DNA from: Ophioderma brevispina | Lineage: Eukaryota; Echinodermata; Ophiuroidea; Amphilepidida; Ophiodermatidae | Direction of reading: 5' to 3' | DNA: 64,000 bases | Assembly (NCBI GenBank): GCA_023653785.1 | Contig: JAMKCH010012406.1 | Span: forward strand, 44,443 to 108,442 | In this document: positions 12,417-21,372 of the stretch, in pieces | Layout of the letters: each line of letters begins with the position of its first letter | Position numbering within the stretch: the first letter of the stretch is position 1 | Notes under the pieces: model-generated | What the model saw: only the letters and a program-made list of their open reading frames with translations | Database searches by the model: none | What the model was told of the DNA's origin: nothing | Position numbers and translations under genes: made by a program

Positions 12417-12771
12417 TTCGAAGGCTAAATATCAAAACTAAAGATTGAAATTGAGGAAAATACCTTTCTATTGTTATTTGTTTGATGACAATCGAGGTTC
12501 CGTTCAAAAGTTCCGTTCGCGAATTGAAATTTCTTACAATATTTCTTATGTATTTTTATTGTTCTCTCTAGCTGCTATTTTAACGTGTTTCACTTTAAAA
12601 AAAATTATATATCTCAAAAACTATTTTAGATTTTGATCTTGCGAAGTTACATTTCCGACCATAACTTTTGAACGGACTATCGAAGCTCCGATTGTTGTCC
12701 AACAAAAAGCAATAGAAAAGTAATATTTTCCTCAATTTCAATCGTAGATTTTATATTTAGCCTTCTGAAGG
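12417..12771. mobile_element. Foldback element of about 355 bp
   Basis: Inverted arms at about 12417-12522 and 12664-12771 share AAGGCTAAATAT, GATTGAAATTGAGGAAAATA, TCTATTG, ACAATCG and CCGTTCAAAAGTT in the same order when one arm is reversed. The roughly 140 base centre is AT-rich. No clear target duplication was found and no coding capacity is present. The family is unknown. Confidence 0.7.
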
Positions 12772-14439
12772 ACTAATTCAACCTTAATAGGTGAAAAAAA
12801 AATAAGTTAATCACAACGTATGCTCCCCCCCCCCCACCTTAAAGGATAGACTATAGCCATTATTTAAGGAAAAAGGTTAAGTGTGAATTTCCACTGGAGC
12901 TGTGTTTGCTGTTACAAAACACTTTGATAATGAAAGACACTTCAGATGCGGAATTGCTCCATCTACGAGTCATACTTTATTGTCATTCAAGGGCAAATAC
13001 CCCAATTCACCTGCAATGACTTTTATCACAAGCACAACTGAAATATCGCTTGAATCAATCATATGTAGAATCCTCGGAGTTCTTTGGCATATATGTATGA
13101 AATGCAAATATTCTTAATGAAAAAACAACACCGATTTTGACCACAGATGCACCAGAGATGTAACGCTGTGTTCTTTATGCACTAAGAATGATAACCCAGG
13201 AGAATATATAGATTTGACTTTATAGGAAGAAGTTGAAAACATTCCCCTGAAAATCATGCCAGTGTATTTGCTGCGGATTAAAGTAACTAGATCCCCTCTG
13301 GTGTCCGGTGTTGACTTTAAAAAAACGGCGCCGTATTTCTTGCTAGACTTTATCCTTTCTGTATAAAGCATACGGTGAATTTTATGCATTTATATTCGTT
13401 TGTAAATTTGCTGATTTTGATTCTTATCCTTCAAGATTGAAACAACTGTTTGCTTGTTTTATTAATGAAAATGTGATTTTGGTATTTCTGGTAAAACAAA
13501 AAAAAATGAGTAAACGCATGCCTCGATCAGATTTATGCACTCAGGCTGATAAACGAGATACAGACAAATAATTGGGACGGCGATCATGTAACGGAGTTGC
13601 AGCGCAGGATTCGATGACGTTCGGCAATGGGTTCGGAGATTTAAACTTGAGTTTCTTCCAGGCTGCGGACTCCAGTAGTCCATTTGGATGGAGACCAAAC
13701 CAACACTTGATTCATTCAAACCGAACTGAGTCCGAAGCGTAAACAAGTGAGGGCAGCATTTTTTGCTAGTCGCCTAGTTATGGGAATTGCAGCATTTACA
13801 AGCTTAGCCTTTAGAAGACCTAATATGATTGATGTTTCTGTATATTTCTAACAACAAGTTGCCTAAATGTTTTCATTTTCTGAATAAAAGTTTGTTTTTA
13901 AACCTATTGTGTGCCCGTGGTACTCTTTCTTTATACTAGCGGTTGCTAGTATAACTGCTAGCTGATTTGAATGGGAGCGGTTTTTAAACTTGTTGGTGGT
14001 ACTTTTCACATAACGCAAAACTTCAGAGACATTATTTTCTCCAAGCCGCCTCCTTTATTTGCCTTTTGTATTCCTCAAATGTGTTAGGTCAAGAGCTGTC
14101 AAGATTTAGGCCCCTATCTCAACATGAGCTATGAAGCCGGCCAGGTGAACATTTGCTACCAATGTGCGTGTACGCACTCCCAAAGACCCCTCAGTGGCGG
14201 TCCTCTTGGGAAGAAAGTTGAGGTAAAATCGTGACTTGTCACATTTTGATGGGAAATCATGAAAAAATTAGTCGTTTTGGGACGCTTTTTACCCTCCAAT
14301 CGGGACGAATTCTTCCCGGACCCGGCTGACTTTCCCCCTGAACGCGCTGTTGCATTGCCCCTCAGAACTGCTGCCTACGGCCACTGCGCCATGTGTCCTG
14401 CACGGGTACCTTCTCTAAGGGCGCCGAGAGGACCAGCAT
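12772..14439. other. Non-coding stretch with a slightly GC-richer island
   Basis: No gene recognised. A poly-C run sits at about 12827-12837. The 13560-13740 segment is noticeably less AT-rich than its surroundings and is open on the minus strand (13462-13746, 94 codons), but no domain or convincing splice pair was seen. Confidence 0.45.
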
Positions 14440-15037
14440 CTATCTAACGGCCGCAGCCGAGATGTTGTTCACCAATGTCCCTGTTTGTCATTAAGTTGGG
14501 GATGTAAGATGGATCCTGCTGGAAGTCTCAAGCAATCACATCAATGTAGTTAAAGGGGCGACGACCCCTGTTTTGGCATGGTAACTTCCAACATATGACG
14601 TCTGAGACTACTTGATCAATCGCACGATGACAGTGACCGACAAATCGTGCACGGCGTTAGGCAACATTATATAAAATTGGAGGGATATCTCCATAGGCCT
14701 ATATCTGTGCTTTGGTCTTGTGCTCACGTCGGGATATGTTTTGTACTCGCATAAGAAGCTTGGTGTAGGTGCCATCCAGTCTATCCTGTAGCTCTTTCTT
14801 CATGGTCCAGGTCTCAGATCCATATAGCAGGATACTCTCTACACGGGCTCTAAAGAATTTCAGCTTGGTTGAATTGGAGATACCAGATTGCCATAAGTGG
14901 TGTAGTTTATCATGTTTATTGCAGGCATTCCAAGCTTGTCCTTTGCGTGACAGGAAGTCTTTCTTGCTGTCGGCAACATAGGACCCTAGAAACTTGAAGT
15001 CCTTGACCTCTTTGAGTTGGCTACCAGCATCCATAGA
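14440..15037 (-). pseudogene. LINE reverse transcriptase C-terminal remnant
   Basis: Read on the minus strand, 14699-15034 encodes a 111-residue piece with FKFLGSYVADS, FFRARVESILLYGSETWT and LDGTYTKLLMRVQN. This is the hallmark of the thumb and post-RT region of non-LTR retrotransposons. Past its stop, toward 14450, continued translation gives RARFVGHCHRAIDQVVSD and similar, matching the downstream RRxRFAGHCxR block of the same elements, with further stops. The catalytic YADD part and everything N-terminal are missing, so this is a truncated, dead copy. It belongs to a different lineage from the L2/CR1-like remnant at 7.8 kb. Confidence 0.82.
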
Positions 15038-15165
15038 TGGATTTTACGCTACTCCCTTATTAAGCATGTTGGGGGGTCCATTTACATGATGACGCGTATG
15101 TTAGGCTGTTAACACATTGTCAACCAATGATCCTATATTTTTGCAAATTTACTGTCGCTATCCAA

Positions 15166-15320
15166 AGATTCCCATTTTTCGACAATTTTGAAATCTTTCA
15201 CCCAAAGACCTTTACTTTTTAGAAAATGTTTCAAACCGTCACACAAAGACCCCCTTTTTTAACATTTAGCAAATTTATGGTCAATTTGGCTGCCTTTCAC
15301 CGCCAAGAACCCCTGCTTTG
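15166..15320. repeat. Imperfect short tandem repeat with CAAAGACCCC core
   Basis: Three to four decayed copies of a ~40-50 bp unit built around CCAAAGATTCCCATTTTT, CCAAAGACCTTTACTTTTT, ACAAAGACCCCCTTTTTT and GCCAAGAACCCCTGC. A related core, CCCAAAGACCCCTCAGTGG, also occurs alone at about 14178-14197, suggesting the unit derives from a dispersed element. Confidence 0.45.
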
Positions 15321-15557
15321 ATACATTCTCTATCACCGAATGCACCTATAGCTTTGAAAACACCAGCCCGAAACTCCTCTTTCATATGGTGTTTCCGATC
15401 GGAGGTGATATTCAATTTTTAAGTGCCTTCGTGAAAAATACAAACAAAATAGTTTGCAACCAATTTGTGCCAAAATTAGGTGATTTTTTTGCCGCAAATC
15501 GCTGATTTTTGCCAAACAAAATGTCATTTTCTTCTGGCGGGGGGGGGGGCACCCCAA

Positions 15558-15620
15558 TGCTCCCCCTGGCGCCGCCACTATCTGGGAGCAACATCTCAAG
15601 CTATAGGCTCGCCACTGCAT
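15558..15620 (-). mobile_element. Orphan hAT-like terminal sequences
   Basis: On the minus strand AGTGGCGGCGCCAGGGGGAG (15560-15579) and CAGTGGCGAGCC (15607-15618) resemble the CAGTGGCG ends of hAT elements. A poly-G run follows at 15540-15550 on the plus strand, as often seen next to such ends. I could not find partner ends, so these are fragments at best. Confidence 0.35.
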
Positions 15621-15631
15621 GGACCAAATTG

Positions 15632-16199
15632 TTAAAGCGACATAATGGCATAAAAAAATATTCAGACATAATGAAAAGGACCCCTACTGAAATCACTTCC
15701 ACAAGTTTGAAAACATTTTGGATGTTTACATTCTGTAAAAACAGTACAAAACAGGAGAGTTCCAGAGGGGAAGGTGGCAGTTCGTGGCAATTTCTGGAAC
15801 AGAAAACCAAGGTGTTCACATCCCTGACAGAATTTACAGTGTAACTAGCATGTTTTGTGACACAATTCAAAAGCATTCAGACCAGGATTCAGGCATTGTA
15901 CTTTAAGCTTGTAGTAAGATATTGATCTGGCAAGTGAAAGATGGATTAGCCGGGATTAGCACATATACAATAGCAATGGTCTGTGAGCTGATGACAGCAT
16001 GCTTTTCAAGTTTGGTAAATGCTGGCAGTAATGTCAGCATCCTTTTTCCAGAAATTGCCACGAACTGCCACCTCCCCCTCTGGAACTTTTCCTGTTTTTA
16101 CTGTTTTTACAGAATGTAAACATCCAAATTGTTTTCAAACTTGTGGAAGTGATTACAGTAAGGATCCTTTTCATTATGTCTGAATATTTGTCGCTTTAA
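15632..16199. mobile_element. TTAA-flanked foldback MITE
   Basis: Inverted arms at 15632-15798 and 16046-16199 match almost base for base, covering ATTCAGACATAATGAAAAGG, ATCACTTCCACAAGTTTGAA, TGGATGTTTACATTCTGTAA and GGTGGCAGTTCGTGGCAATT. Both ends are TTAAAGCGACA read inward, so the border is TTAA. The left arm has a small extra piece (about 15642-15655). The ~250 base centre carries no transposase. TTAA borders fit a piggyBac-type target site, but the family is not proven. Confidence 0.8.
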
Positions 16200-16929
16200 A
16201 TAGTGTTAGGTTTATTCATCTCGGAGAGAACGGATTTAATAAAAAGATGTTTGGGGTTGACCATGGTTATATAGGACAAAGATGAACATATCATTCAAAC
16301 ATATTACGCACGATGGCACTGGACATGAAACACCTTTTAAACGGACTTTTGAATGACCCTAAAAGTTTACTCTGTCATGTCTACGATGAACCTAGTTTTA
16401 AATTGCCGCTTTAAAGAGTTAAAACAGTGCAAGTCTTCATAACAATTAACATTCATAGACTATACTTCACTTACATCATAAGTCATGCATGACTGTAATC
16501 GATTGATTTTTATTTTACGTATTTAATGCAACCAAAATAATTCCCCTTTTTACTTGATTTGGCCCCTTTCTTGAGCCGGCACTGTTGGTAGGCCTGTACG
16601 TGTCTGAAATGTTTTTTTTTTCCCCGCAAGTTAGAAACAACGGCAAATATTCAGAAAATGTATATTTTTAATGGTGCTGTACGAAAATTTTAAGCTAGAC
16701 AATTATCAAAATTCTTCTGCCAAAATCCTTTTGAGTGTATATCATCATCGGAATTGTCACATCACACTGACTATTATACCACATTTTAGGCCTAAATGAT
16801 TATGTGATATATAATCATTCGACCTCGACAGCCTTTCTTGCGCATATTACAACGAGGGTGTCCGGTCAGTTCTTGGATTCCATGATAATAGGTTTGTTGT
16901 GTAGGCTGTTTTTACGATTTTAAGCTTGT
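16200..16929. other. Non-coding stretch
   Basis: No gene recognised. TGCCGCTTTAA at 16404-16414 resembles the inward end (TTAAAGCGACA reversed) of the neighbouring MITE and may be a stray terminus. Confidence 0.5.
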
Positions 16930-18003
16930 GCATTTTTTTTTTGCTAAGGATGCTTTTTTTTGTGTCATTGGATGAGGTAGTAGGACATCCGGTATCAGAA
17001 AAGTATTGGGTCGCATTTTTTTCTGATAAGCGTTTGGCGCCATCTGACTTTCAAAGGCCTCCATTTTCCAAGGATTTTCCTCCACTATCCTTTGTCTATC
17101 ACATTGGAAGTCCAATTTGGTGGCCAACATATGTTTTTCACTACCTGGGAGTTCAAAAATTGATACAACAAACCTAGTCTAACAAAGCTGTGCTTTACAA
17201 CAACAAACACCGCCTCACCCGACCCAACCCCTTGGTGGTGGGGGGATCGTTGTTAAGCCGCTGCCTCTACACCACCCCCAGTCCCCCTTAGAGATTTTCT
17301 ACAATAAGGGACTTATGATTTGGATGCTTTTTGGTGTCAATGGATAAAGTAGACATCCAGGTATCAGAAAAGTATTGGTCGTATTTTCTCTGAAAAGCGT
17401 TTGGCGCCATCTTGGATTCAAATGGCCGCCATTTCCAAAGGATTTTGCTCTATAACTTTGGTTCTGAGCAACATTGGAAGTCAAATTTGGTGGCCAAACG
17501 TATGTTTCACTACCTGGGAGTTCAAAATATGATAATAAACCTAGTCTAACAAAGCTGTGCTTTGCAACACCCCTCACCCTTGGTGGGGGAGGGGGGCAAT
17601 CGTTAAGCCGCTGCCTCTACCCCAGTTCCCCTTAGAGATTTTCTACAATAAGGGACGTATGATTTGGATGCTTTTTGGTGTCATTGGATAGAGTAGACAT
17701 CCAGGTATCAGAAAAGAATTGGTCGCATTTTCTCTGAAAAGCGTTTGGCGCCATCTTGGATTCACAATGGCCGCCATTTCATAAGGATTTTGCTCTATAG
17801 CGTTGGTTCTGAGCAATATTGGAAGTCAAATTTGGTGGCCAAACATATGTTTTCAATAAGTGGGAGTTCAAAAATATAATAATTATCATAATCTGACCAA
17901 TCTGTGCTTGGAATACCCATCACCCATGGTATGGGCCATGGGTGGGGGGTGAGGTCAATCATTTTTACACTGTCTAACCCTGCCCTACCCATTTGAGATT
18001 TTT
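16930..18003 (+). repeat. Three tandem copies of a ~345-375 bp satellite-like unit
   Basis: The landmark GGATGC before TTTTTTGGTGTCATTGG recurs at 16948, 17322 and 17666, giving spacings of 374 and 344. Each unit then carries a GGTATCAGAAAAG block, GCGTTTGGCGCCATCT, a CCGCCATTT-like block (decayed in unit 1), CATTGGAAGTC, TTTGGTGGCCAA, TGGGAGTTCAAAA, a poly-G or poly-C patch and (C)CTTAGAGATTTTCTACAAT. The third copy ends at about 18003, where GC-rich LINE sequence begins. Two more copies in opposite orientation lie at 20105-20690. No coding function is evident; frames through it are chance. Confidence 0.88.
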
Positions 18004-19110
18004 AATGACCGCCCGTCGAGGCAGTGGCTGCATCGTCTGGAGGAACGGTAGAGATACCCCGGGGATCAGAGTGCTGGCTCCCATGCTGTTCAATTGTGTG
18101 TCGGCGATTGGCCTCAAACTGGTCTGGATGGTATGGCTGCGCCGACGGTCTTGTCCTTCTTCACTCGGACGGAGGCTCAACGAATGCTTCGGATCAACCG
18201 CAGTGGAGCACCTCTGCCATGCGATGCGGTCCTGCACCCGGCTTGTCTGGGAGTGAGACTTGGTCGGCAGCTTACTTGTCGGCAGCACCTCGGGTCAGTA
18301 TGTGCGAAGGTATCTTCGAGGGCTAACCTGTGCTGCCTTGCTGGATCATCATGGGGTGCTGTCCAACTGCCCTGCGCACCGCCGCCCTGGCTCTGGTCTA
18401 CTACAGCGCTGCTGAATATGCCGCCCCAGCATGGTGGAATAGCTCTCGCGCAGGGAGACTGGACACGGTGCTCGGCGAGACCATGGGAACCATTGCTGGC
18501 TGCCTTTGTCCCACTCCATCTGGGTTCATGCCAGTGCTTTCGGGCATTGCGCATGCGGTACTTGGGTGGCATCGCATGCATAGGGTGGAGAATAAGCTCT
18601 GTTGGACAGCAGGCGCCTGCTGCATGACGCTGCCGGGGAGTCACACCGGCTCGGCGGACGGGGACTGCGCTCTCGTCGACCTTTCTGTTGACGCGCTGCT
18701 GGACTCTCCGGCTCCCCATTTGACATCTTGCAGACATGGAGCACTGCCTTGCTGGATGCTCCGGGCTGGGCCGGTTTGCTGGCTCCCAGGGCCGTAGCCA
18801 GGGGGTGCGGGGGTGCGATGTACCCATCCAAATCTCCAAAATTCCAAAAAGGTCCACAAAAATGATGTGTGCGAGCGAAGCGAGCTAGGAAAAATAGGGG
18901 TTTAGGCTTTTTTTGGTCAAAAAAGGGCAATATTTGGGCAAAAGGGTCCACTTTTGCCAAATTTACACCCTCTCTTTTTTGAAAAGGTCCACATTTTGGG
19001 AAAAAGATCCACTTTTGGAAAAATCCGCACCCCCCAGAAAAATCCTGGCTACGGTCCTGCTGGCTCCGACAGCTTCAACATATTTAGCTGCTACCTCATA
19101 CGCAAGAAGG
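18004..19110 (+). pseudogene. GC-rich non-LTR retrotransposon RT remnant
   Basis: This segment is far richer in GC than the rest of the window. Translated pieces in changing frames give a non-LTR RT in order. First comes a motif B-like block (PGIRVLAPMLFN at about 18055-18093), then a decayed motif C (CADGLVLLHS, in place of YADD, at about 18137). After a deletion comes CLGVRLGRQLTCRQHL (about 18245-18290), then the diagnostic LRTAALALVY.SAAEYAAPAWW, then GCLCPTPSGFMPVLSGI (18370-18555). A C-terminal part continues past the hAT insertion at 18787-19059 to about 19110. Multiple frameshifts, a deletion and the altered catalytic motif make it non-functional. Long frames on the opposite strand (up to 226 codons at 18177-18857) are shadows of high GC. 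Confidence 0.85.
18787..19059. mobile_element. hAT-type MITE with 8 bp target duplication
   Basis: The element begins CAGGGCCGTAGCCAGG and ends CCTGGCTACGGTCCTG, inverted repeats matching at 15 of 16 positions. The flanks are CTGGCTCC at 18779-18786 and CTGGCTCC at 19060-19067, an exact 8 bp target duplication as made by hAT transposases. The 273 bp body holds GAGCGAAGCGAGC (about 18872-18884) and short internal repeats of the form AAAGGTCCACTTTTG. There is no transposase, so it is non-autonomous. It is inserted in the LINE remnant, so it is younger than that copy. Confidence 0.92.
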
Positions 19111-20104
19111 AGGTAAAATTAGTGGTGTTGGCAAGAAGGGTGCTCTTAAAGTTTTGATCAAAGCTCCAGCTCGCATCGTTTCAGCTCTTATCGAGCTGGG
19201 AAATAATGAAACACCATCAGTACAAGCAAATTCAAGTTGTGGAAGAATTCTATTATTAGCTTAGCACAAAAATATCTGCTGGAGATCCTGCTACATTCAG
19301 ATGAAATGAATTTCAGAAACTTTTGCAAAACCAAAGTGCTGATAAGTTTCCACCTATATACAAAAGGAGCCTGGCCTCAACATATCTACAGCACATCTTT
19401 GGGCTCAAGACAATGTTCTCCATCCAACAATACCAAATCCTTAGGCCATGTATACTAGACTGGAGCAAGAATCATGTCACACTTTTGCATATCCTGACTG
19501 CGGAACTTGTTGCACCTGAGGCAGTAGTAGCGCGTTGGTAAGGGATTTTGTATGGCATTCACCTCCTACATTGTGAACAAATTCATTACAAAATGGCAGC
19601 CATTTAAGATGACTTTTATCCTTAAAGAAGAAATGGGAGGTTTGTGCGAACCGTCAAATATTTTTTTTTTATCACGGGGATATAAATGATGTGACATCAG
19701 TGTTTACAAACATAGGTTGGCACTTGGTCTACTGACATACAGCTACAGTATCCTTTAGCCTTATCCTACTGATTGAGTGCGATTTTTAAAAGCACAAGCC
19801 CTGCAGGTGCGCACGCATACTCTTGGGCAGTTGACGTCACATGTCACCTCGTCTGTACAATTCAAACTTATTATTTGGATAAAAAATTGTTTTTGATAAC
19901 ATTTTTAGCCAAAAAAAAACCGCGAAAATCACATGTTTGTAGCATTTTTAGCGCTAGCGGAATGTTTCCCATATTCCGCATTTTTTCGGGGCACACTTAT
20001 GACGTCATATAGACATGTGGGATGTTGGTATATTTCTCGATTTTTTGGTGCATAGAAGGGACCAAAAGCTAAACATAGGTATATTTCTACCACACACCAA
20101 ATCA
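19111..20104. other. Non-coding stretch between LINE and inverted satellite
   Basis: No gene recognised. CAAAATGGCAGCCATTTAAGATGA at about 19592 echoes the CCATTT/AAGATGG part of the satellite unit and may be a heavily decayed copy. Frames at 19237-19541 overlap one another and have no known domain. Two CRE-like palindromes are listed separately. Confidence 0.45.
19832..20007. promoter_or_regulatory. Two TGACGTCA (CRE/ATF-type) palindromes
   Basis: The exact 8 bp CREB/ATF consensus occurs at 19832-19839 and again at 20000-20007, 168 bases apart. No transcription unit is recognised nearby, so function is unproven. A pair by chance in AT-rich DNA is unusual but possible, and they may be part of a repeat. 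Confidence 0.3.
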
Positions 20105-20690
20105 TGACCCTTATAGAAAATCTCAAAGGTGGACTGGGGCGGATGAAGCGATGTAACAACGACCACGCTCCACCACCATGGGTGACGGATGTTGAAAAGG
20201 ACAGCTTGGTTAGACTAGGTTGATTATCATATTTTTGAAATCCCAGGTATTAAAAACATACCTGGATGTTTATTATATCCAATGACCACAAAAAAGCATT
20301 GAAATGATAAGACCCCCTATTATAGAAAATCTCAAAGGTGGAACTGATGTATGGGCAATGGCGTAATAACCCCCCCCCCCCATTATGGACGAGGGGTGTT
20401 AAAAAGCACAACTTGAATATATTATAGGTTAATTATCATATTCCTGAACTCCCAGGTATTGAAAACATAGGTTTGGCCACGAAATTTGACTTCCAATGTT
20501 ACTCAGAACCAAAGATATACGTCAAAATCCTTTGGAAATGGCGGCCATTTTGAAATCCAAGATGGCGGCTAAACGCTTTTCAGAAAAAAATGCGACCAAT
20601 ACTTTTCTGATACCTGGATGTCTACTCTATCCAATGATACCAAAAAAAGCATCCTTAGCAAAAAAAAAATGCAAATATACATAACATCCT
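20105..20690 (-). repeat. Two inverted copies of the 16.9-18.0 kb satellite unit
   Basis: Read on the minus strand, 20340-20690 matches the satellite unit from TTTGCTAAGGATGC through GGTATCAGAAAAGTATTGGT, GCCGCCATCTTGG, GGCCGCCATTT, GGAAGTCAAATTT and the CCTGGGAGTTC block. A second copy at about 20105-20330 has lost its middle. With the three direct copies it forms an inverted pair of arrays around 18.0-20.1 kb. The full copy carries CAAGATGGCGGC, the YY1 consensus. Confidence 0.85.
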
Positions 20691-20737
20691 ACACTATGTG
20701 ATGAAGTTAACGCCCGACCAACACGAATAAATTAATG

Positions 20738-20923
20738 CAGGGGTTCTCAATTATTTTAGATGAAGGGCCAGAGAATGCTGAACATATTTGAAAGTTCCCT
20801 ACTTGAGGGCCATACACCTGAATTTCTTATGTTTCCTTTTATATTTTTGAGCAAATTAAGGGCCAAAAATCAAATGGTTGCCGGGCCGGATTTGGCACAT
20901 GGGTCGCCTATTGAGAACCCCTG
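20738..20923. mobile_element. hAT-type MITE with perfect target duplication
   Basis: Starts CAGGGGTTCTCAAT and ends ATTGAGAACCCCTG, inverted over 14 bases (the left copy continues TA, the right copy reads AT..TA less clearly). The 8 bp flanks AATTAATG occur at 20730-20737 and 20924-20931 without mismatch. The 186 bp body includes GGGCCGGATTTGGCACATGG, wording shared with Charlie-like hAT elements of many animals. No coding capacity. Confidence 0.93.
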
Positions 20924-21269
20924 AATTAATGACTGAAACGAAAGGTCTCCAAGTATTGCATCAAAATATATGATTAACGATTATGATGAAAATTTAAGCC
21001 AACACTTTCCAAATTTGCGTAAAAGGTCAAAATTTGAAGAAAAATGCCAAAATTGTTACGGTTAAATCTCTGCATGGTATGGTTATACATGGCCCCTTTT
21101 TCGGCAAAAATCACTATAGATATGGGCCCTACTTCCAGATTCTCGGAGGCGCGTACTACGCGTCCGTCCCTACCCAAACCAAACTTGAGACTCACCCCAG
21201 ACAGTATCAATATTTTGTCATATACTCTTTAATTGTATAATTTAAAATTAATGTTATTATTCATAATAT

Positions 21270-21368
21270 ATACAGTATTTTGCTTTATTTCCAAATTACA
21301 GCCAAATACTGTAGTTTTCTAATTATTCTACAGTATTTTGCTGTAAATGGCTGTAATATTTACAGTGT
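21270..21368. repeat. Self-complementary ACAGTA/TACTGT-rich element
   Basis: TACAGTATTTTGC at 21271 and again near 21329, with AATACTGTAG between and GGCTGTAATATTTACAGTGTG at the end, can pair in several ways. It looks like a fragment of a small MITE, but ends and target duplication are not clear. Confidence 0.4.
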
Positions 21369-21372
21369 GTGA

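Noticed and set aside
16930..18003. Direct repeats considered as a CRISPR-like or minisatellite array
   Set aside because: Units are ~345-375 bp, contiguous and without unique spacers, in a eukaryotic context; it is a satellite-type repeat.
18177..18857. 226-codon minus-strand frame, the longest in the window
   Set aside because: It is antisense to the GC-rich LINE remnant, where stops are rare in every frame. Its translation is Arg/Pro/Ala-rich without a domain, while the plus strand shows clear RT motifs.
20974..21210. Minus-strand peptide GRDGRVVRASENLEVG, reminiscent of a tRNA-like SINE head
   Set aside because: The wording resembles translated tRNA-derived repeats, but no box B (GGTTCGANTCC) follows at the right distance, so I could not support a SINE here.
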